A stretch of 39,798 nucleotides of DNA from Hydrogenophaga sp. (GCF_019264445.1 NZ_JAHVAB010000087.1:1-39798); one strand, 5' to 3'. Shown: positions 1-13,256, counted from the first letter of the stretch. Numbers and translations: made by a program. Notes: generated from the letters alone by a model not told the origin.

Positions 1-405
1 GCGGGCCAGGCGCCGGTCGCGCGAGGTGGCGTCGCCGGTGCGCTTGGCCACTGTCCAGGGCAGACCGAGCGCGTCGATGGCCGCCGTGAGCGCGTGGGTG
101 GTGTCGGTGGCCAGCGCGCGCAGGGGCGTGACCCACAGCACGCGCAACCGCGAAGCCGCCGCTGGCCGGCCCTTGCCGTCTGTGCCGGCGCCCTGTTCAC
201 GAAGGCCTTCGAGCAACGCACCGCCAAAGGCCGCGAGGGTCTTGCCGCTGCCGGTGGGTGTGACGAGCAGACCCGACTCGCCCCGCAGCCAGTGGCGCCA
301 CACCTGGCGCTGAAAAGCCGCCGGTCGCCAGCCCTGGTGCTCAAACCACTGGAGCAGCGCGGCATCCGCCTCGCGGGCGGTGACGGCTTGCGCGCCTGAA
401 GTCAC
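1..405 (-). CDS. Ligase-associated DEXH-box DNA helicase (Lhr-like), N-terminal fragment
   Basis: This is the first 135 codons of a superfamily 2 helicase; the rest lies beyond the left edge of the window. The Walker A motif TPTGSGKT is at about residues 49-56, after a Q-motif-like segment (WRPAAFQRQVWRHW). Motif Ia, VLWVTPLRALATDT, lies further on, and KRTGDATSRDRR near the edge is typical of Lhr-type helicases. Bacterial members are often encoded with an ATP-dependent DNA ligase and an exonuclease and are thought to act in DNA repair. That partner context cannot be seen here. The start is taken as GTG, 35 bp after the dbpA stop; no in-frame ATG lies close by. Both genes run leftward and may be co-transcribed. 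The family assignment is good but rests on a fragment. Confidence 0.75.
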   Translation of the reverse strand, partial: MTSGAQAVTAREADAALLQWFEHQGWRPAAFQRQVWRHWLRGESGLLVTPTGSGKTLAAFGGALLEGLREQGAGTDGKGRPAAASRLRVLWVTPLRALATDTTHALTAAIDALGLPWTVAKRTGDATSRDRRLAR

Positions 406-440
406 GATCGGCTGCTCGTATGGGTGGAGGGTGGCGGCGC

Positions 441-1835
<1,395 letters not shown>

Positions 1836-1846
1836 CCCCGATTATC

Positions 1847-1870
1847 GGCGCCGGTGCTGTACCCGGCGCC
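1847..1870 (-). terminator. GC-rich perfect hairpin between kinase operon and dbpA
   Basis: An 8-bp perfect inverted repeat (GGCGCCGG and CCGGCGCC) with an 8-base loop lies just after the stop of the sensor kinase and just before dbpA on the same strand. It could terminate or attenuate transcription from the kinase genes. There is no clear run of T after the stem, so an intrinsic terminator is only a possibility. Confidence 0.3.
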
Positions 1871-1881
1871 TGCGTGCGGGT

Positions 1882-3369
1882 TCACGCCGAGAGGGTGAAG
1901 TAGAAGGTGGCGCCCTTGTCGGGCGCGGCATGCACCCATACCCGGCCGCCATGACGCGCCGCAATCCGCTGAACGATGCTCAGGCCGATGCCGGTGCCCT
2001 TGAACTCGGCGTCGCTGTGCAGGCGCCGGAACGGGCTGAACAGCTGATCGGCCTGGGTCATGTCGAAACCGCAGCCGTTGTCGCGCACGAAGAACACGTC
2101 TTGCCCGTCACGCTGTTCGCGGCCCACCTCGATGCGCGTCACTTCCCGCCTGGCGCAGAACTTCCAGGCGTTGCGCAGCAGGTTGTCGAGGACGCTGCGC
2201 ACGAGCACCGGGTCGCCATGGGCCCTCAGGTCCGGTGCGATGTAAATGTTGGCCACCCGGTTTGGCTCGGCTTCCATTTGTTGTTCGATGATTTCCGCCG
2301 CGATACCGCTGAGGTTCACGTCGGACATTTCAGGAGCGATCTTCGAGAGCCGGGAGAGGTTGAGCAGGGCATCGATCAGGTTGCCCATCTGGGTGCTCTT
2401 GGCGGCAATGCGCGCGATGAGCTGCGTGCCCGCTTCACCCAGTTGCAGCCTGTGGTCCTCCAGCAAGGCGGAACTGAGACCCGCGATGGCCCGAATGGGA
2501 GAGCGCAGGTCGTGCGCCACCGAGTAGCTGAAGGTCTCGAGCTCCTTGAGGCTCTCTCGCAACTCGTTGGTGCGTTCGGAGACCCGTGTCTCCAGTTCTT
2601 CATTGAGTCTTCGCAGGCGGATCTCGACATGCTTTCGCTCGGAAATGTCTTGCAACACGCCGCTGATGCGTTGACCCTCCACGGCGCATCCATCGATCTT
2701 GATCCACCGCTGCGGCGATTGATCGCCCGTCAGGCGGAACTCTTCGCTGAATTGCTGCAGCGACGACAGGGTCGAGGCGAAATGCGCTGCCACTGCGTCG
2801 CGATCTCGCGTGTCGACGCCCGCCAGGAAGTCGTCGAGCGTCAGCGGTTGGCGCGTGGTGCGGTCGAGCAATTCGCCCGAGCGCAGGTTGATGCTCATGG
2901 TGCCTGTCGGGGCATCAAGCTCCAGGATGCCCAGGCTGGCCGCATCCAGCGCCTGCTGCAGAAGTCGCCGGTTTTCCACAAGCGCCACCTCCACTTCCCG
3001 ACGCTCCAGCGCCATCTGGATGGTGGCGTGAAGTTCCCGTTCGGAAAAGGGCTTGATCAGGTAGCCATACGGTCTCGTTTTTCGAGCACGTTCGAGCGTG
3101 GAGTCTTCGGAATACGCGGTGAGGTAGATCACGGGCACCGCGCTGTCTTCGTTGAGCCGGGAGGCCACCTCGATACCGTCCATGTCCCCCTCGATGTGGA
3201 TGTCCATCAGCACCAGATCGGGCCGCGAGCGGGAGACGAAGTCCAGGCTCTGCTGGCCGGAGACCGCGACGTGGGGCACGTCGTAACCCAGTTGCGACAA
3301 CCGCTGCTGCAGGTTGAAGGCCACGATGCTCTCGTCCTCGACGATCAGGATTCTGGCGGGGTTTTTCAT
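1882..3369 (-). CDS. Response regulator-sensor histidine kinase (REC-PAS-HisKA-HATPase)
   Basis: This 495-residue soluble protein places a receiver domain ahead of a kinase core. Residues 5-120 are REC, with acidic pocket EDE at 11-13, phosphoacceptor Asp56 (LVLMDIHIEG) and Lys106 (LIKPF). Residues 135-245 look like PAS/PAC (ending in DISERK), followed by a short coiled coil. HisKA follows with His286 in FSYSVAHDLRSP, and then HATPase_c (N box LLRNAWKF, DNGCGF, GTGIGLSIV). There are no membrane segments. It overlaps the upstream HWE-type kinase by 4 bp (ATGA), so the two are translationally coupled. The likely reading is that the first kinase phosphorylates the REC domain to tune this kinase. 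The final output partner and the signal are unknown. Confidence 0.9.
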   Translation of the reverse strand: MKNPARILIVEDESIVAFNLQQRLSQLGYDVPHVAVSGQQSLDFVSRSRPDLVLMDIHIEGDMDGIEVASRLNEDSAVPVIYLTAYSEDSTLERARKTRPYGYLIKPFSERELHATIQMALERREVEVALVENRRLLQQALDAASLGILELDAPTGTMSINLRSGELLDRTTRQPLTLDDFLAGVDTRDRDAVAAHFASTLSSLQQFSEEFRLTGDQSPQRWIKIDGCAVEGQRISGVLQDISERKHVEIRLRRLNEELETRVSERTNELRESLKELETFSYSVAHDLRSPIRAIAGLSSALLEDHRLQLGEAGTQLIARIAAKSTQMGNLIDALLNLSRLSKIAPEMSDVNLSGIAAEIIEQQMEAEPNRVANIYIAPDLRAHGDPVLVRSVLDNLLRNAWKFCARREVTRIEVGREQRDGQDVFFVRDNGCGFDMTQADQLFSPFRRLHSDAEFKGTGIGLSIVQRIAARHGGRVWVHAAPDKGATFYFTLSA

Positions 3370-4403
3370 GAGGCTGTGTCCAGTTGGAACCGCAGCGAAA
3401 AGCGGGTGGGTTTGGCCCGCTGGATCTCGAGCTGGCCGTGCAGCTGCTGCGTGAGCAGGTTGACCAGCTGCAGGCCAAGCGAATCAGTGCGCGCCAGGTC
3501 CAGATCGTCCGGGATGCCTTGGCCGTCATCGCTGATGGACAGCTCGATCCAGTTGCCCTCAACTTCCCGAATGTCCACCTCCACCTGGCCCGCCTGGTGG
3601 GCTGGGAAACCGTGCTTGAGCGCGTTGCTCACCAGTTCATTCACGATCAGGCCGCACGGAATGGCCTCGTTGATCGGCAACTTCACGTCGTGCGCGTTGA
3701 TGACGATGCGCACCTGGTTCGACAGGGAGCCATAGGCCTCGGTGAGCCGCGGCAGGAGCTCGCCGAGAAAACGCTGGAAATCCACCTGCGCAAAATTCTG
3801 CGACTGGTACAACGTCTGGTGGATCAGCGACATGGAGCGCACGCGGTTCTGGCTGTCGCGCAACATGTCCACGAGCTCGCTGTCCTTGCTCTTGAGCGCC
3901 TGCAGGTCCAGCAGGCTGTGGATCACCTGAAGGTTGTTCTTCACGCGGTGATGCACTTCGCGCAGCAGCAGGTCTTTTTGCTGCAAGGCGTCCTGGATGC
4001 GCTTCTCGCTTTGCTTGCGCTCGCTCAGATCCAGGATCACCGAAAGAATCATCGGGCCCTCGCCCGTCTGCACCGGGTTGATGCCGATCTCCACCGGGAA
4101 TTCGCTGCCATCCTTGCGCAAGCCGCTCAGGTCGCGGCCGGCACCCATGGGGCGGGCATTGGTCTCGGCCAGGAAGCCCTGGCGGTAGCCGGGGTGCGCG
4201 GGCCGATACCGCGAAGGAATGAGCACTTCGACCTGCTGGCCGATCAGCTCGCTGCTGGTGTAGCCGAAGGTGGTTTCCGCCAGCTGGTTCAGTCGCGTGA
4301 TCTCGCCCTTCTGGTTGACAACGACCATGGCCACCGGGATGCGGTCAAACGCTTGTCCCAGGTACTCGTTCAGTCCGATCCTCTGCTCCGCCATGCATCG
4401 CAT
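3366..4403 (-). CDS. PAS-domain HisKA_2/HWE-type sensor histidine kinase
   Basis: The 345-residue protein has an N-terminal PAS domain (about 15-128), with the FGYTSSELIGQQVEVLIP and RKDGSEFPVEI signatures and a PAC end (ILDLSERKQSEKR). A HisKA_2 dimerisation domain follows with the phosphoacceptor in REVHHRVKNNLQVI (His151), then HATPase_c (NELVSNALKHGFP, DDGQGIP, SLGLQLVNLL). This architecture resembles PdtaS-like kinases. It is cytosolic, with no signal peptide or transmembrane helix. A second ATG three codons in (4394) is an equally possible start, and neither has a clear ribosome-binding site. The stop overlaps the start of the following REC-kinase. The sensed ligand cannot be deduced. 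Confidence 0.88.
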   Translation of the reverse strand: MRCMAEQRIGLNEYLGQAFDRIPVAMVVVNQKGEITRLNQLAETTFGYTSSELIGQQVEVLIPSRYRPAHPGYRQGFLAETNARPMGAGRDLSGLRKDGSEFPVEIGINPVQTGEGPMILSVILDLSERKQSEKRIQDALQQKDLLLREVHHRVKNNLQVIHSLLDLQALKSKDSELVDMLRDSQNRVRSMSLIHQTLYQSQNFAQVDFQRFLGELLPRLTEAYGSLSNQVRIVINAHDVKLPINEAIPCGLIVNELVSNALKHGFPAHQAGQVEVDIREVEGNWIELSISDDGQGIPDDLDLARTDSLGLQLVNLLTQQLHGQLEIQRAKPTRFSLRFQLDTAS

Positions 4404-4594
4404 CGTAGGCCTGCACGCTGTTCATGACCATGCCTATTTACCGCCACAGCGCCGTTCCCGACGGCTGGGTACCTATTGGTGCATTGCGTCGCGCCATCGC
4501 TCCCCACACTGGGGGATGTCGCGGCGTCTGCGCGCTGAAAGTGAGGCCCAAAGTAGCAGCGCGTGTGCTCCTGCGCGCCGCGCGGTGCCGCGCT

Positions 4595-5437
4595 TCACGG
4601 CACCAGCAGCGCGGCCAGCTCGGCCGCACTGAAGCCCGCAGCCCGCCGCGCCGCATCGTTGAACGGCGGTTTGAGGCGCGGTGCGCTGTGCGCGCGTGCG
4701 AGCTGGCGGTAGTGCGACAGCGGCTCGAAACCGTGCTTTTCGCAGAGCCAGCCATACCAGCGGTTGCCCACCGCCACGTGGCCGATCTCGTCGCGCAGGA
4801 TGACGTCGAGGATCTCCACCGCGCGTTGTGCGGCGGGCGTGCCCACCTTGCGCAGTCGGGCCTGCATGGGCGGTGTGGCGTCCAGCCCGCGGGCTTCCAT
4901 GGTGCGGGGCACGAGCGCCATGCGTGCGGTGACGTCGTCCTGCGTCCTCACGCACATTTCCCACAGGCTGTTGTGAGCGGGGAAGTCGCCGTAGTCGTGG
5001 CCCAGGCTTTGCAGGTGCGTGCGCAGCAGGCCAAAGTGAATCGCTTCCTCGTGGGCCACGCGCAGCCAGTCGGTGTAGTAGTCCTCGGGCATGCCGGGGA
5101 AACGCCACACCGCGTCCAGCGCGAGGTTGATGGCGTTGAACTCGATATGCGTCACCGCGTGCAGCAGCATGGCCAGGCCCGGCGGCGTGAAGGGCGAGCG
5201 CTGCGGCACTTCCTTCGGGGGCATGAGCACGGGTTGCGCTGGCCGACCAGGCAGTGCTTGTTGCGGCGGCGCCAGTGGCTCGGTGGGGTCCAGAAGCACC
5301 CGGCCACTTTCCCAGGCTTCGAACAGCGCGTGGGTGGCGGCCACCTTCTGCGCGGGATCGGTGAGGGCCAGTGCGTGCAAGGCCTGTGCGCGCAGCGAGG
5401 GCAGGGACGGCGGTGACAGGGGCGCGGGGGCTTGCAT
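4595..5437 (-). CDS. DUF455 family ferritin-like protein
   Basis: This 280-residue protein belongs to the uncharacterised DUF455 family (COG2833). It shows a helical, ferritin-like pattern of metal ligands: HIEFNAINLALD, then EEAIHFGLL, and later RDEIGHVAVGNRWY. The two ExxH motifs (EAIH and EIGH), with upstream Glu and His residues, fit a di-iron or dimetal carboxylate site. The family is distantly similar to the tRNA hydroxylase MiaE, but no substrate is established. The ATG at 5437 was chosen over a longer reading frame because homology begins there (MQAPAPLSPP). It is divergent from the gamma-carbonic-anhydrase gene, with 38 bp between them. Confidence 0.85.
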   Translation of the reverse strand: MQAPAPLSPPSLPSLRAQALHALALTDPAQKVAATHALFEAWESGRVLLDPTEPLAPPQQALPGRPAQPVLMPPKEVPQRSPFTPPGLAMLLHAVTHIEFNAINLALDAVWRFPGMPEDYYTDWLRVAHEEAIHFGLLRTHLQSLGHDYGDFPAHNSLWEMCVRTQDDVTARMALVPRTMEARGLDATPPMQARLRKVGTPAAQRAVEILDVILRDEIGHVAVGNRWYGWLCEKHGFEPLSHYRQLARAHSAPRLKPPFNDAARRAAGFSAAELAALLVP

Positions 5438-5440
5438 CCC

Positions 5441-5450
5441 TACAATTCTA
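5441..5450. promoter_or_regulatory. Overlapping divergent -10-like hexamers
   Basis: In the 38-bp divergent gap, TACAAT (5441-5446, + strand) overlaps TAGAAT (complement of 5445-5450, - strand). Each is a fair sigma-70 -10 match pointing at its own gene. No convincing -35 is seen on either strand, and the - strand hexamer is very near the DUF455 start codon. This is a weak call. Confidence 0.22.
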
Positions 5451-5475
5451 GGTTTCAAGCATGGAGGCCACCGGC

Positions 5476-6000
5476 ATGGCAATGTACGAACTCGATGGTG
5501 TTGCACCGCGCGCGGCGGAATCGGCCTGGGTGGCCGACAGCGCACAGGTGATGGGCAATGTGGTGCTGGAGGCGAACAGCAGCGTGTGGTTTGGCGCGGT
5601 GCTGCGCGGCGATACCGAGACCATCACGGTGGGCGAGGGCAGCAACATCCAGGACGGCAGCGTGATGCACGCCGACCATGGTTTCCCCCTGACGGTGGGC
5701 AAGCATGTGACCGTGGGCCATCAGGTGATGCTGCACGGCTGCACGATCGGCGACGAATCGCTCATCGGCATCGGGGCCAGGGTGCTCAACGGCGCGAAGA
5801 TCGGCAAGCATTGCCTCGTGGGCGCCGGGGCGCTGGTGACCGAGGGCAAGGAGTTCCCGGATGGCAGCATGATCATCGGCAGCCCGGCGCGGGTGATGAA
5901 GACGCTGACGCCCGAGCAGATCGAGGGCTTGCGCAGGAGTGCGGTGCACTACATCGAGAACGCGCAGCGCTACCGCCAGGGCTTGAAAAAGATCGGTTGA
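5476..6000 (+). CDS. Gamma-carbonic anhydrase-like hexapeptide-repeat protein
   Basis: The 174-residue protein is a left-handed beta-helix of hexapeptide repeats, of the gamma-carbonic anhydrase / YrdA-PaaY group. Repeats run from about residue 15 to 125. The metal-binding histidines characteristic of the group are present in SVMHAD and in VTVGHQVMLHGC. The C-terminal helix (LTPEQIEGLRRSAVHYIE) packs against the trimer in known structures. GGAGG at 5463-5467 lies 8 bases before the ATG at 5476 (MAMYELDG), so that start is preferred to the ATG at 5461. Carbonic anhydrase activity is not assured, because many relatives are inactive or have unknown substrates. Confidence 0.88.
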   Translation: MAMYELDGVAPRAAESAWVADSAQVMGNVVLEANSSVWFGAVLRGDTETITVGEGSNIQDGSVMHADHGFPLTVGKHVTVGHQVMLHGCTIGDESLIGIGARVLNGAKIGKHCLVGAGALVTEGKEFPDGSMIIGSPARVMKTLTPEQIEGLRRSAVHYIENAQRYRQGLKKIG

Positions 6001-6050
6001 GCCCGATGTGTTGCGTTTCGCCCTTTTGACCCGATCCTGAAAGTTGCTGC

Positions 6051-7028
6051 GTGTCCGAACTCCACAAATTCGTCTTTGAAGGCCTGCCGGTGCGCGGCAT
6101 GCTCGTGCGCCTCACCGACGCCTGGCAGGAGATCCTGCAGCGCCACCGCGAGGGCGGCGGTTACCCCACGGCCGTGACGGAACTGCTGGGCGAAATGACC
6201 GCGGCGGCCACGCTGATGCAGGCCAACATCAAGTTCAACGGCGCGCTCATCATGCAGATCATGGGCGACGGCCCGGTGAAGCTGGCCGTGGCCGAGGTCC
6301 AGCCCGACCTGAGCCTGCGCGCCACCGCCACGGTGGTGGGCGAGGTGGCGCAAGACGCTCCGCTTTCGCACATGGTCAACGTCACGAACCAGGGCCGTTG
6401 CGCCATCACGCTCGACCCGAAGGACCGCCTGCCAGGCCAGCAGCCGTACCAGGGCGTGGTGCCACTGTTTGGCGACCAGCACGAAAAGCTGGAAAAGCTC
6501 AGCGAGGTGATCGAGCACTACATGCTGCAGAGCGAGCAGCTCGACACGCGGCTGGTGCTCGCGGCCGACGACAAGATGGCCGCTGGCCTGCTGATCCAGC
6601 GCCTGCCCCTGCAGGGCAGCGGCAACCTGGCGGGCCAGTCGGGCGCGCGCGATGAAGACCAGATTGGTGTGAACGAGGACTACAACCGCATTGCGATCCT
6701 CGCTTCCAGCCTCAAGCGCGAGGAGTTGCTGACCCTGGACGCCGACACCATCCTGCGCCGCCTGTTCTGGGAAGAAGACGTGCGCCGTTTTGAGCCCCTC
6801 ACGGGCGAGCACGGCCCGCGTTTTGCCTGCACCTGCTCGCGCGAGCGTGTGGGCAGCATGCTGCGCAGCCTGGGCCGCGACGAGGTGGAGTCCATCCTGG
6901 CCGAACAGGGGCAGGTGGAGGTGGGTTGCGAGTTCTGCGGTGCGCAGTACCAGTTTGACCCGGTCGATGCCGCGCAGGTGTTTCTGGCGCCCACGCAGCA
7001 AGCCCCCGCGAGCGACCAGAAGCACTGA
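6051..7028 (+). CDS. hslO: Redox-regulated chaperone Hsp33
   Basis: This 325-residue cytosolic holdase is switched on by oxidation. The C-terminal zinc centre is complete: Cys260 and Cys262 (CTC), then Cys293 and Cys296 (CEFC). Upon oxidation these release zinc and form disulfides, which unfolds the linker and exposes the client-binding surface. The N-terminal domain (FVFEGLPVRGMLVRL) and the ELLGEMTAAATLMQANIKF segment are family hallmarks. The start is GTG. The gene ends 3 bp from a convergent small P-loop gene. Confidence 0.96.
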   Translation: MSELHKFVFEGLPVRGMLVRLTDAWQEILQRHREGGGYPTAVTELLGEMTAAATLMQANIKFNGALIMQIMGDGPVKLAVAEVQPDLSLRATATVVGEVAQDAPLSHMVNVTNQGRCAITLDPKDRLPGQQPYQGVVPLFGDQHEKLEKLSEVIEHYMLQSEQLDTRLVLAADDKMAAGLLIQRLPLQGSGNLAGQSGARDEDQIGVNEDYNRIAILASSLKREELLTLDADTILRRLFWEEDVRRFEPLTGEHGPRFACTCSRERVGSMLRSLGRDEVESILAEQGQVEVGCEFCGAQYQFDPVDAAQVFLAPTQQAPASDQKH

Positions 7029-7031
7029 GGC

Positions 7032-7472
7032 TCAGGGGCGAGCGAGCAGGCCGGTGAAGAGTCGGTGTTCGCAGTCCGGGTCGCTGCAGTTGTCGCAGCT
7101 CCATCGGCCGCGGCCCTCGGCCAGAGCCGGGTCTTCGTTGACCAGTGAGCGCCCTATCTGATTTCCGATGGCGCGCAGCGCCTGTTGCACACGCACAGCA
7201 TCTTGGCCATGCACGACCTGGAACGCGACGCCAGCCTGTAGCAATGCACTGCGAAGCTGCGCGTCGGTGGCCGCGTCAGCGGGGTTGTCGGACGGATTCG
7301 GGGCCAGGAGCAGGGTGAGGTCATGGCGGCATTCCTCGGACCTTGTTGCGGTGTGGTCGATCACCACTGCCACGCCGGGTGCAAGCAAGGCCAGCGCCTG
7401 ATGCAGCGCGCCGGCCAACTGGGTCTTGCCGCTGGACTCGCCACCGAGCAGCGCCACCGTGATAGCCGCCAT
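7032..7472 (-). CDS. Small P-loop NTPase-like protein with C-terminal Cys/His motif
   Basis: I do not recognise this 146-residue protein as a named family. It begins with a Walker A loop, GGESSGKT, at residues 10-17, after one hydrophobic strand, as in small AAA/NadR-type kinases. A hydrophobic strand ending in VVIDHT at about 37-41 may be the second nucleotide-binding strand. The C-terminus carries CDNCSDPDCEHR, giving Cys126, Cys129, Cys134 and His136 as a possible zinc or Fe-S ligand set. It lies 5 bp after the ftsB stop on the same strand, so it is probably the last gene of the pyrG-kdsA-eno-ftsB transcription unit. The N-terminal P-loop is clear, but the substrate and role are not. Confidence 0.65.
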   Translation of the reverse strand: MAAITVALLGGESSGKTQLAGALHQALALLAPGVAVVIDHTATRSEECRHDLTLLLAPNPSDNPADAATDAQLRSALLQAGVAFQVVHGQDAVRVQQALRAIGNQIGRSLVNEDPALAEGRGRWSCDNCSDPDCEHRLFTGLLARP

Positions 7473-7477
7473 CCCCG

Positions 7478-7762
7478 TCAGCGCTTGTTCTGCGCGATCT
7501 GCACGAAGATTTCGTTGGGCTTGACCATGCCGAGCTCCTGGCGGGCGAGCTCCTCCACCATGTCCTGGCCTTCCTGGAGGTCACGGACCTCGCTGACCAG
7601 CTGGTCGTTGCGCAGTTGCGCATCGCGGTTGGCCTGGTCCTGGGTGGCGAGCTGCTGCTTCATGCTCGCCACCTTGGGCACGCTGCCCCGCCCAAACCAC
7701 AGCTGCGCGTGCACCACAAACAGCAGTGCAACCAGCAGGGCAGGGATGAGGCGGCGTGCCAT
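7478..7762 (-). CDS. ftsB: Cell division protein FtsB
   Basis: This is a 94-residue bitopic membrane protein of the divisome (FtsB/DivIC family), which links FtsL and FtsQ and helps activate septal peptidoglycan synthesis. Residues 3-20 form one transmembrane helix (LIPALLVALLFVVHAQLWF), followed by a coiled coil of about 45 residues (SMKQQLATQDQANRDAQLRND) and the family motif MVEELARQELGMVKPNEIFVQ. ATG 7762 is preferred, though a GTG at 7768 overlapping the enolase stop is possible. Position directly downstream of eno is conserved in proteobacteria. Confidence 0.92.
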   Translation of the reverse strand: MARRLIPALLVALLFVVHAQLWFGRGSVPKVASMKQQLATQDQANRDAQLRNDQLVSEVRDLQEGQDMVEELARQELGMVKPNEIFVQIAQNKR

Positions 7763-7764
7763 GG

Positions 7765-9069
<1,305 letters not shown>

Positions 9070-9089
9070 TCAAAAACAAAATGGGGAAA

Positions 9090-9947
9090 TCAGGCGTTGA
9101 AGTGGTCTTCGAGGAAGCCATTCTTCTTGGTCACGGCATCCAGCGCGAGCAGCGTTTCCAGCAGCGCCTTCATGTGCTTGAGCGGCACGGCGTTCGGGCC
9201 GTCGCTCAGGGCTTTGGCGGGATCGGGGTGGGTTTCCATGAAAAGCCCCGCCACGCCCACCGCCACAGCGGCGCGCGCCAGCACCGGCACCATCTCGCGC
9301 TGGCCGCCGCTGCTGGTGCCTTGCCCGCCGGGCAACTGCACGCTGTGCGTGGCGTCGAACACCACGGGCGCGCCGGTCTCCCGCATGATGGCCAGGCCGC
9401 GCATGTCGGAGACGAGGTTGTTGTAGCCAAAACTGGCACCGCGCTCGCAGGCCATGAAGCGGTCTTCGCTCAGGCCGGCTTCCTTTGCCGCCGCACGCGC
9501 CTTGTCGATCACGTTCTTCATGTCGTGCGGCGCGAGAAACTGGCCCTTCTTGATGTTCACCGGCTTGCCGCTCTGGGCCACGGCGCGGATGAAGTCGGTC
9601 TGGCGGCACAGGAAGGCGGGTGTCTGCAGCACGTCGCACACCTGGGCGGCATCGGCGATGTCGTCTTCGCTGTGCACGTCGGTGAGCACCGGCACGCCGA
9701 GCTCGCGCCTGACCTTGGCGAGGATCTCCAGGCCCTTGTCGCGGCCGGGGCCGCGGTAGCTGGTGCCGCTGCTGCGGTTGGCCTTATCGAAGCTGCTCTT
9801 GAAAATGAAGGGGATGCCAAGGCTGGAGGTGATGTCCTTCAGCTGCCCGGCCACATCCATCTGCAACTGCTCGGACTCGATCACGCAGGGGCCGGCGATC
9901 AGGAAGAAGGGCCGGTCCAGGCCGATGTCGAAGTTGCAGAGTTTCAT
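9090..9947 (-). CDS. kdsA: 3-deoxy-D-manno-octulosonate 8-phosphate synthase
   Basis: This 285-residue aldolase condenses phosphoenolpyruvate with arabinose 5-phosphate to give KDO 8-phosphate for lipopolysaccharide inner core, showing a Gram-negative cell. Family segments include [80 protein letters not shown] and [17 protein letters not shown]. The start at ATG 9947 (MKLCNF) matches homologues; the open frame reads further upstream without homology. It lies between pyrG and eno, with short gaps. Confidence 0.97.
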   Translation of the reverse strand: MKLCNFDIGLDRPFFLIAGPCVIESEQLQMDVAGQLKDITSSLGIPFIFKSSFDKANRSSGTSYRGPGRDKGLEILAKVRRELGVPVLTDVHSEDDIADAAQVCDVLQTPAFLCRQTDFIRAVAQSGKPVNIKKGQFLAPHDMKNVIDKARAAAKEAGLSEDRFMACERGASFGYNNLVSDMRGLAIMRETGAPVVFDATHSVQLPGGQGTSSGGQREMVPVLARAAVAVGVAGLFMETHPDPAKALSDGPNAVPLKHMKALLETLLALDAVTKKNGFLEDHFNA

Positions 9948-9970
9948 GGGGTCGGCTTCCGGTGGGGTGG

Positions 9971-11691
<1,721 letters not shown>

Positions 11692-11764
11692 AAGGCCGCC
11701 CTTTTCGCCGCCCTTTTCCGTGGCTGTGGCAGGGGCCGCCAGAGTCGGCTGCTACATTGCGCCC

Positions 11765-12991
11765 ATGAACGACCTCGCTGGAAAACACATCGTCCTGGGC
11801 CTCTCGGGAGGCATCGCCTGCTACAAGGCTGCCGAGCTGTGCCGCGCGCTCGTCAACGGCGGTGCCACCGTGCAGGTGGTCATGACCGAGGCGGCCGAGC
11901 AGTTTGCCACCGCGGTCACGCTGCAGGCGCTCTCGGGCCGGCCGGTGTTCACCTCGCAGTGGGATTCGCGCACCTCGGGTGGCGTGGACAACAACATGCC
12001 CCACATCAACCTCAGTCGCGAGGCCGATGCCATCGTGGTCGCCCCGGCCAGCGCCGATTTCATGGCCAAGCTCGTGCACGGGCGCGCGGACGACCTGCTG
12101 AGCCTGATGTGCCTGGCGCGCCCCCTGGACCGTGTGCCGCTCATCCTCGCGCCGGCCATGAACCGCGAGATGTGGGCGCACCCGGCCACCCAGCGCAACG
12201 TGGCGCAGCTGCGCGACGACGGCGCGACCGTGCTCGACGTGGGCGCTGGTGACCAGGCCTGCGGCGAAACGGGCGACGGCCGCATGCTCGAGCCTGAAGA
12301 GCTGCTGTACGACATTGCGCGCTTCTTCCAGCCGAAGGTGCTGGCCGGTCAACATGTGCTGGTGAGTGCCGGCCCCACCTTCGAAGCCATCGACCCGGTG
12401 CGCGGCCTCACCAACCTCTCCAGCGGCAAGATGGGCTTTGCCATTGCGCGGGCCGCGCATGAGGCGGGTGCCCAGGTCACGCTGGTGGCCGGCCCGGTGG
12501 GCTTGCCCACGCCGCGCGGGGTGGGGCGTGTGAATGTGAAGTCGGCGCTGAACATGCAGAAGAGCCTGGAACTGCTGGTGGCCAACGCCACGGTGTTTGT
12601 TTCAGCGGCGGCGGTGGCCGACTGGCGCCCGGCGCAGGCGGTGGAACACAAGATCAAGAAGGACGGCTCCGGGCAGGTGCCCACGTTGTCGTTCGTCGAG
12701 AACCCGGACATCCTGGCCGGCATTGCGGCGTCGCCGCGCGCCAGGAGCGGCGAGCTCTACTGCGTGGGTTTTGCCGCCGAAAGCCACGACCTGGAGGAGC
12801 ACGCCCAGGCCAAGCGGGTGCGCAAGGGCGTGCCCCTGCTGGTGGGCAACATCGGCCCCGCCACCTTTGGGCAGGACGACAACGCGCTGCTGCTGGTGGA
12901 CGACAAAGGCATGAGCGAGCTGCCGCGTGCGTCCAAGCTGGTGCTGGCGCGCCAGCTGGTGGCAGAGATCGCCCGCAGGCTGCGGGGCTGA
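11765..12991 (+). CDS. coaBC: Bifunctional phosphopantothenoylcysteine decarboxylase / phosphopantothenate-cysteine ligase
   Basis: This 408-residue fusion performs two consecutive steps of coenzyme A synthesis. The N-terminal CoaC flavoprotein half shows [14 protein letters not shown], the active-site His region [12 protein letters not shown], the PAMNREMW motif and the catalytic cysteine loop [10 protein letters not shown]. The CoaB half starts near residue 195 with [16 protein letters not shown] and contains [12 protein letters not shown] and the substrate-binding [14 protein letters not shown] 11765 ([12 protein letters not shown]) fits homologues. The gene is divergent from pyrG. Confidence 0.97.
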   Translation: MNDLAGKHIVLGLSGGIACYKAAELCRALVNGGATVQVVMTEAAEQFATAVTLQALSGRPVFTSQWDSRTSGGVDNNMPHINLSREADAIVVAPASADFMAKLVHGRADDLLSLMCLARPLDRVPLILAPAMNREMWAHPATQRNVAQLRDDGATVLDVGAGDQACGETGDGRMLEPEELLYDIARFFQPKVLAGQHVLVSAGPTFEAIDPVRGLTNLSSGKMGFAIARAAHEAGAQVTLVAGPVGLPTPRGVGRVNVKSALNMQKSLELLVANATVFVSAAAVADWRPAQAVEHKIKKDGSGQVPTLSFVENPDILAGIAASPRARSGELYCVGFAAESHDLEEHAQAKRVRKGVPLLVGNIGPATFGQDDNALLLVDDKGMSELPRASKLVLARQLVAEIARRLRG

Positions 12992-13013
12992 CCTCCTTCG
13001 CCTTTGTATTTTG

Positions 13014-13029
13014 TGTCGCAAACGCGACA
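13014..13029 (+). terminator. Perfect dyad after coaBC
   Basis: TGTCGC-AAAC-GCGACA is a perfect 6-bp stem with a 4-base loop, 22 bp after the coaBC stop. It may end the coaBC transcript, although no T-run follows. It could equally be a protein-binding dyad, since it shares the CGACA/TGTCG half-site with the dyad near 13,230. Confidence 0.3.
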
Positions 13030-13222
13030 GCCAGGCGGGTTGCCCAGCCTTCAAGACGGCGCTTTTGCGTGGCAACACGCGTGATTGACGGGGCTTGACA
13101 AAGCCGCTTCCACGGGCGTGTGGACGGTCTCCCCATTGGCATCTGCTGGGAAAGCAAATATCAGGCCAATGAATCCCACGTGCTGAGCAGGGTCGTTGCA
13201 CGGATGCGGGGTCGGGCTTCGA

Positions 13223-13256
13223 CGACAAATTGTCGCGCTGATGGACAGCGTGTCCA
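13223..13256 (+). promoter_or_regulatory. Two adjacent palindromes upstream of the fdh operon
   Basis: CGACAA-A-TTGTCG (13223-13235) and TGGACA-GCG-TGTCCA (13242-13256) are both perfect palindromes, 19-20 bp centre to centre, about two helical turns apart. Both are built of GACA/TGTC halves. The arrangement fits a pair of operator sites about 160-190 bp before the fdh start codon. The binding protein is unknown. Confidence 0.35.
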
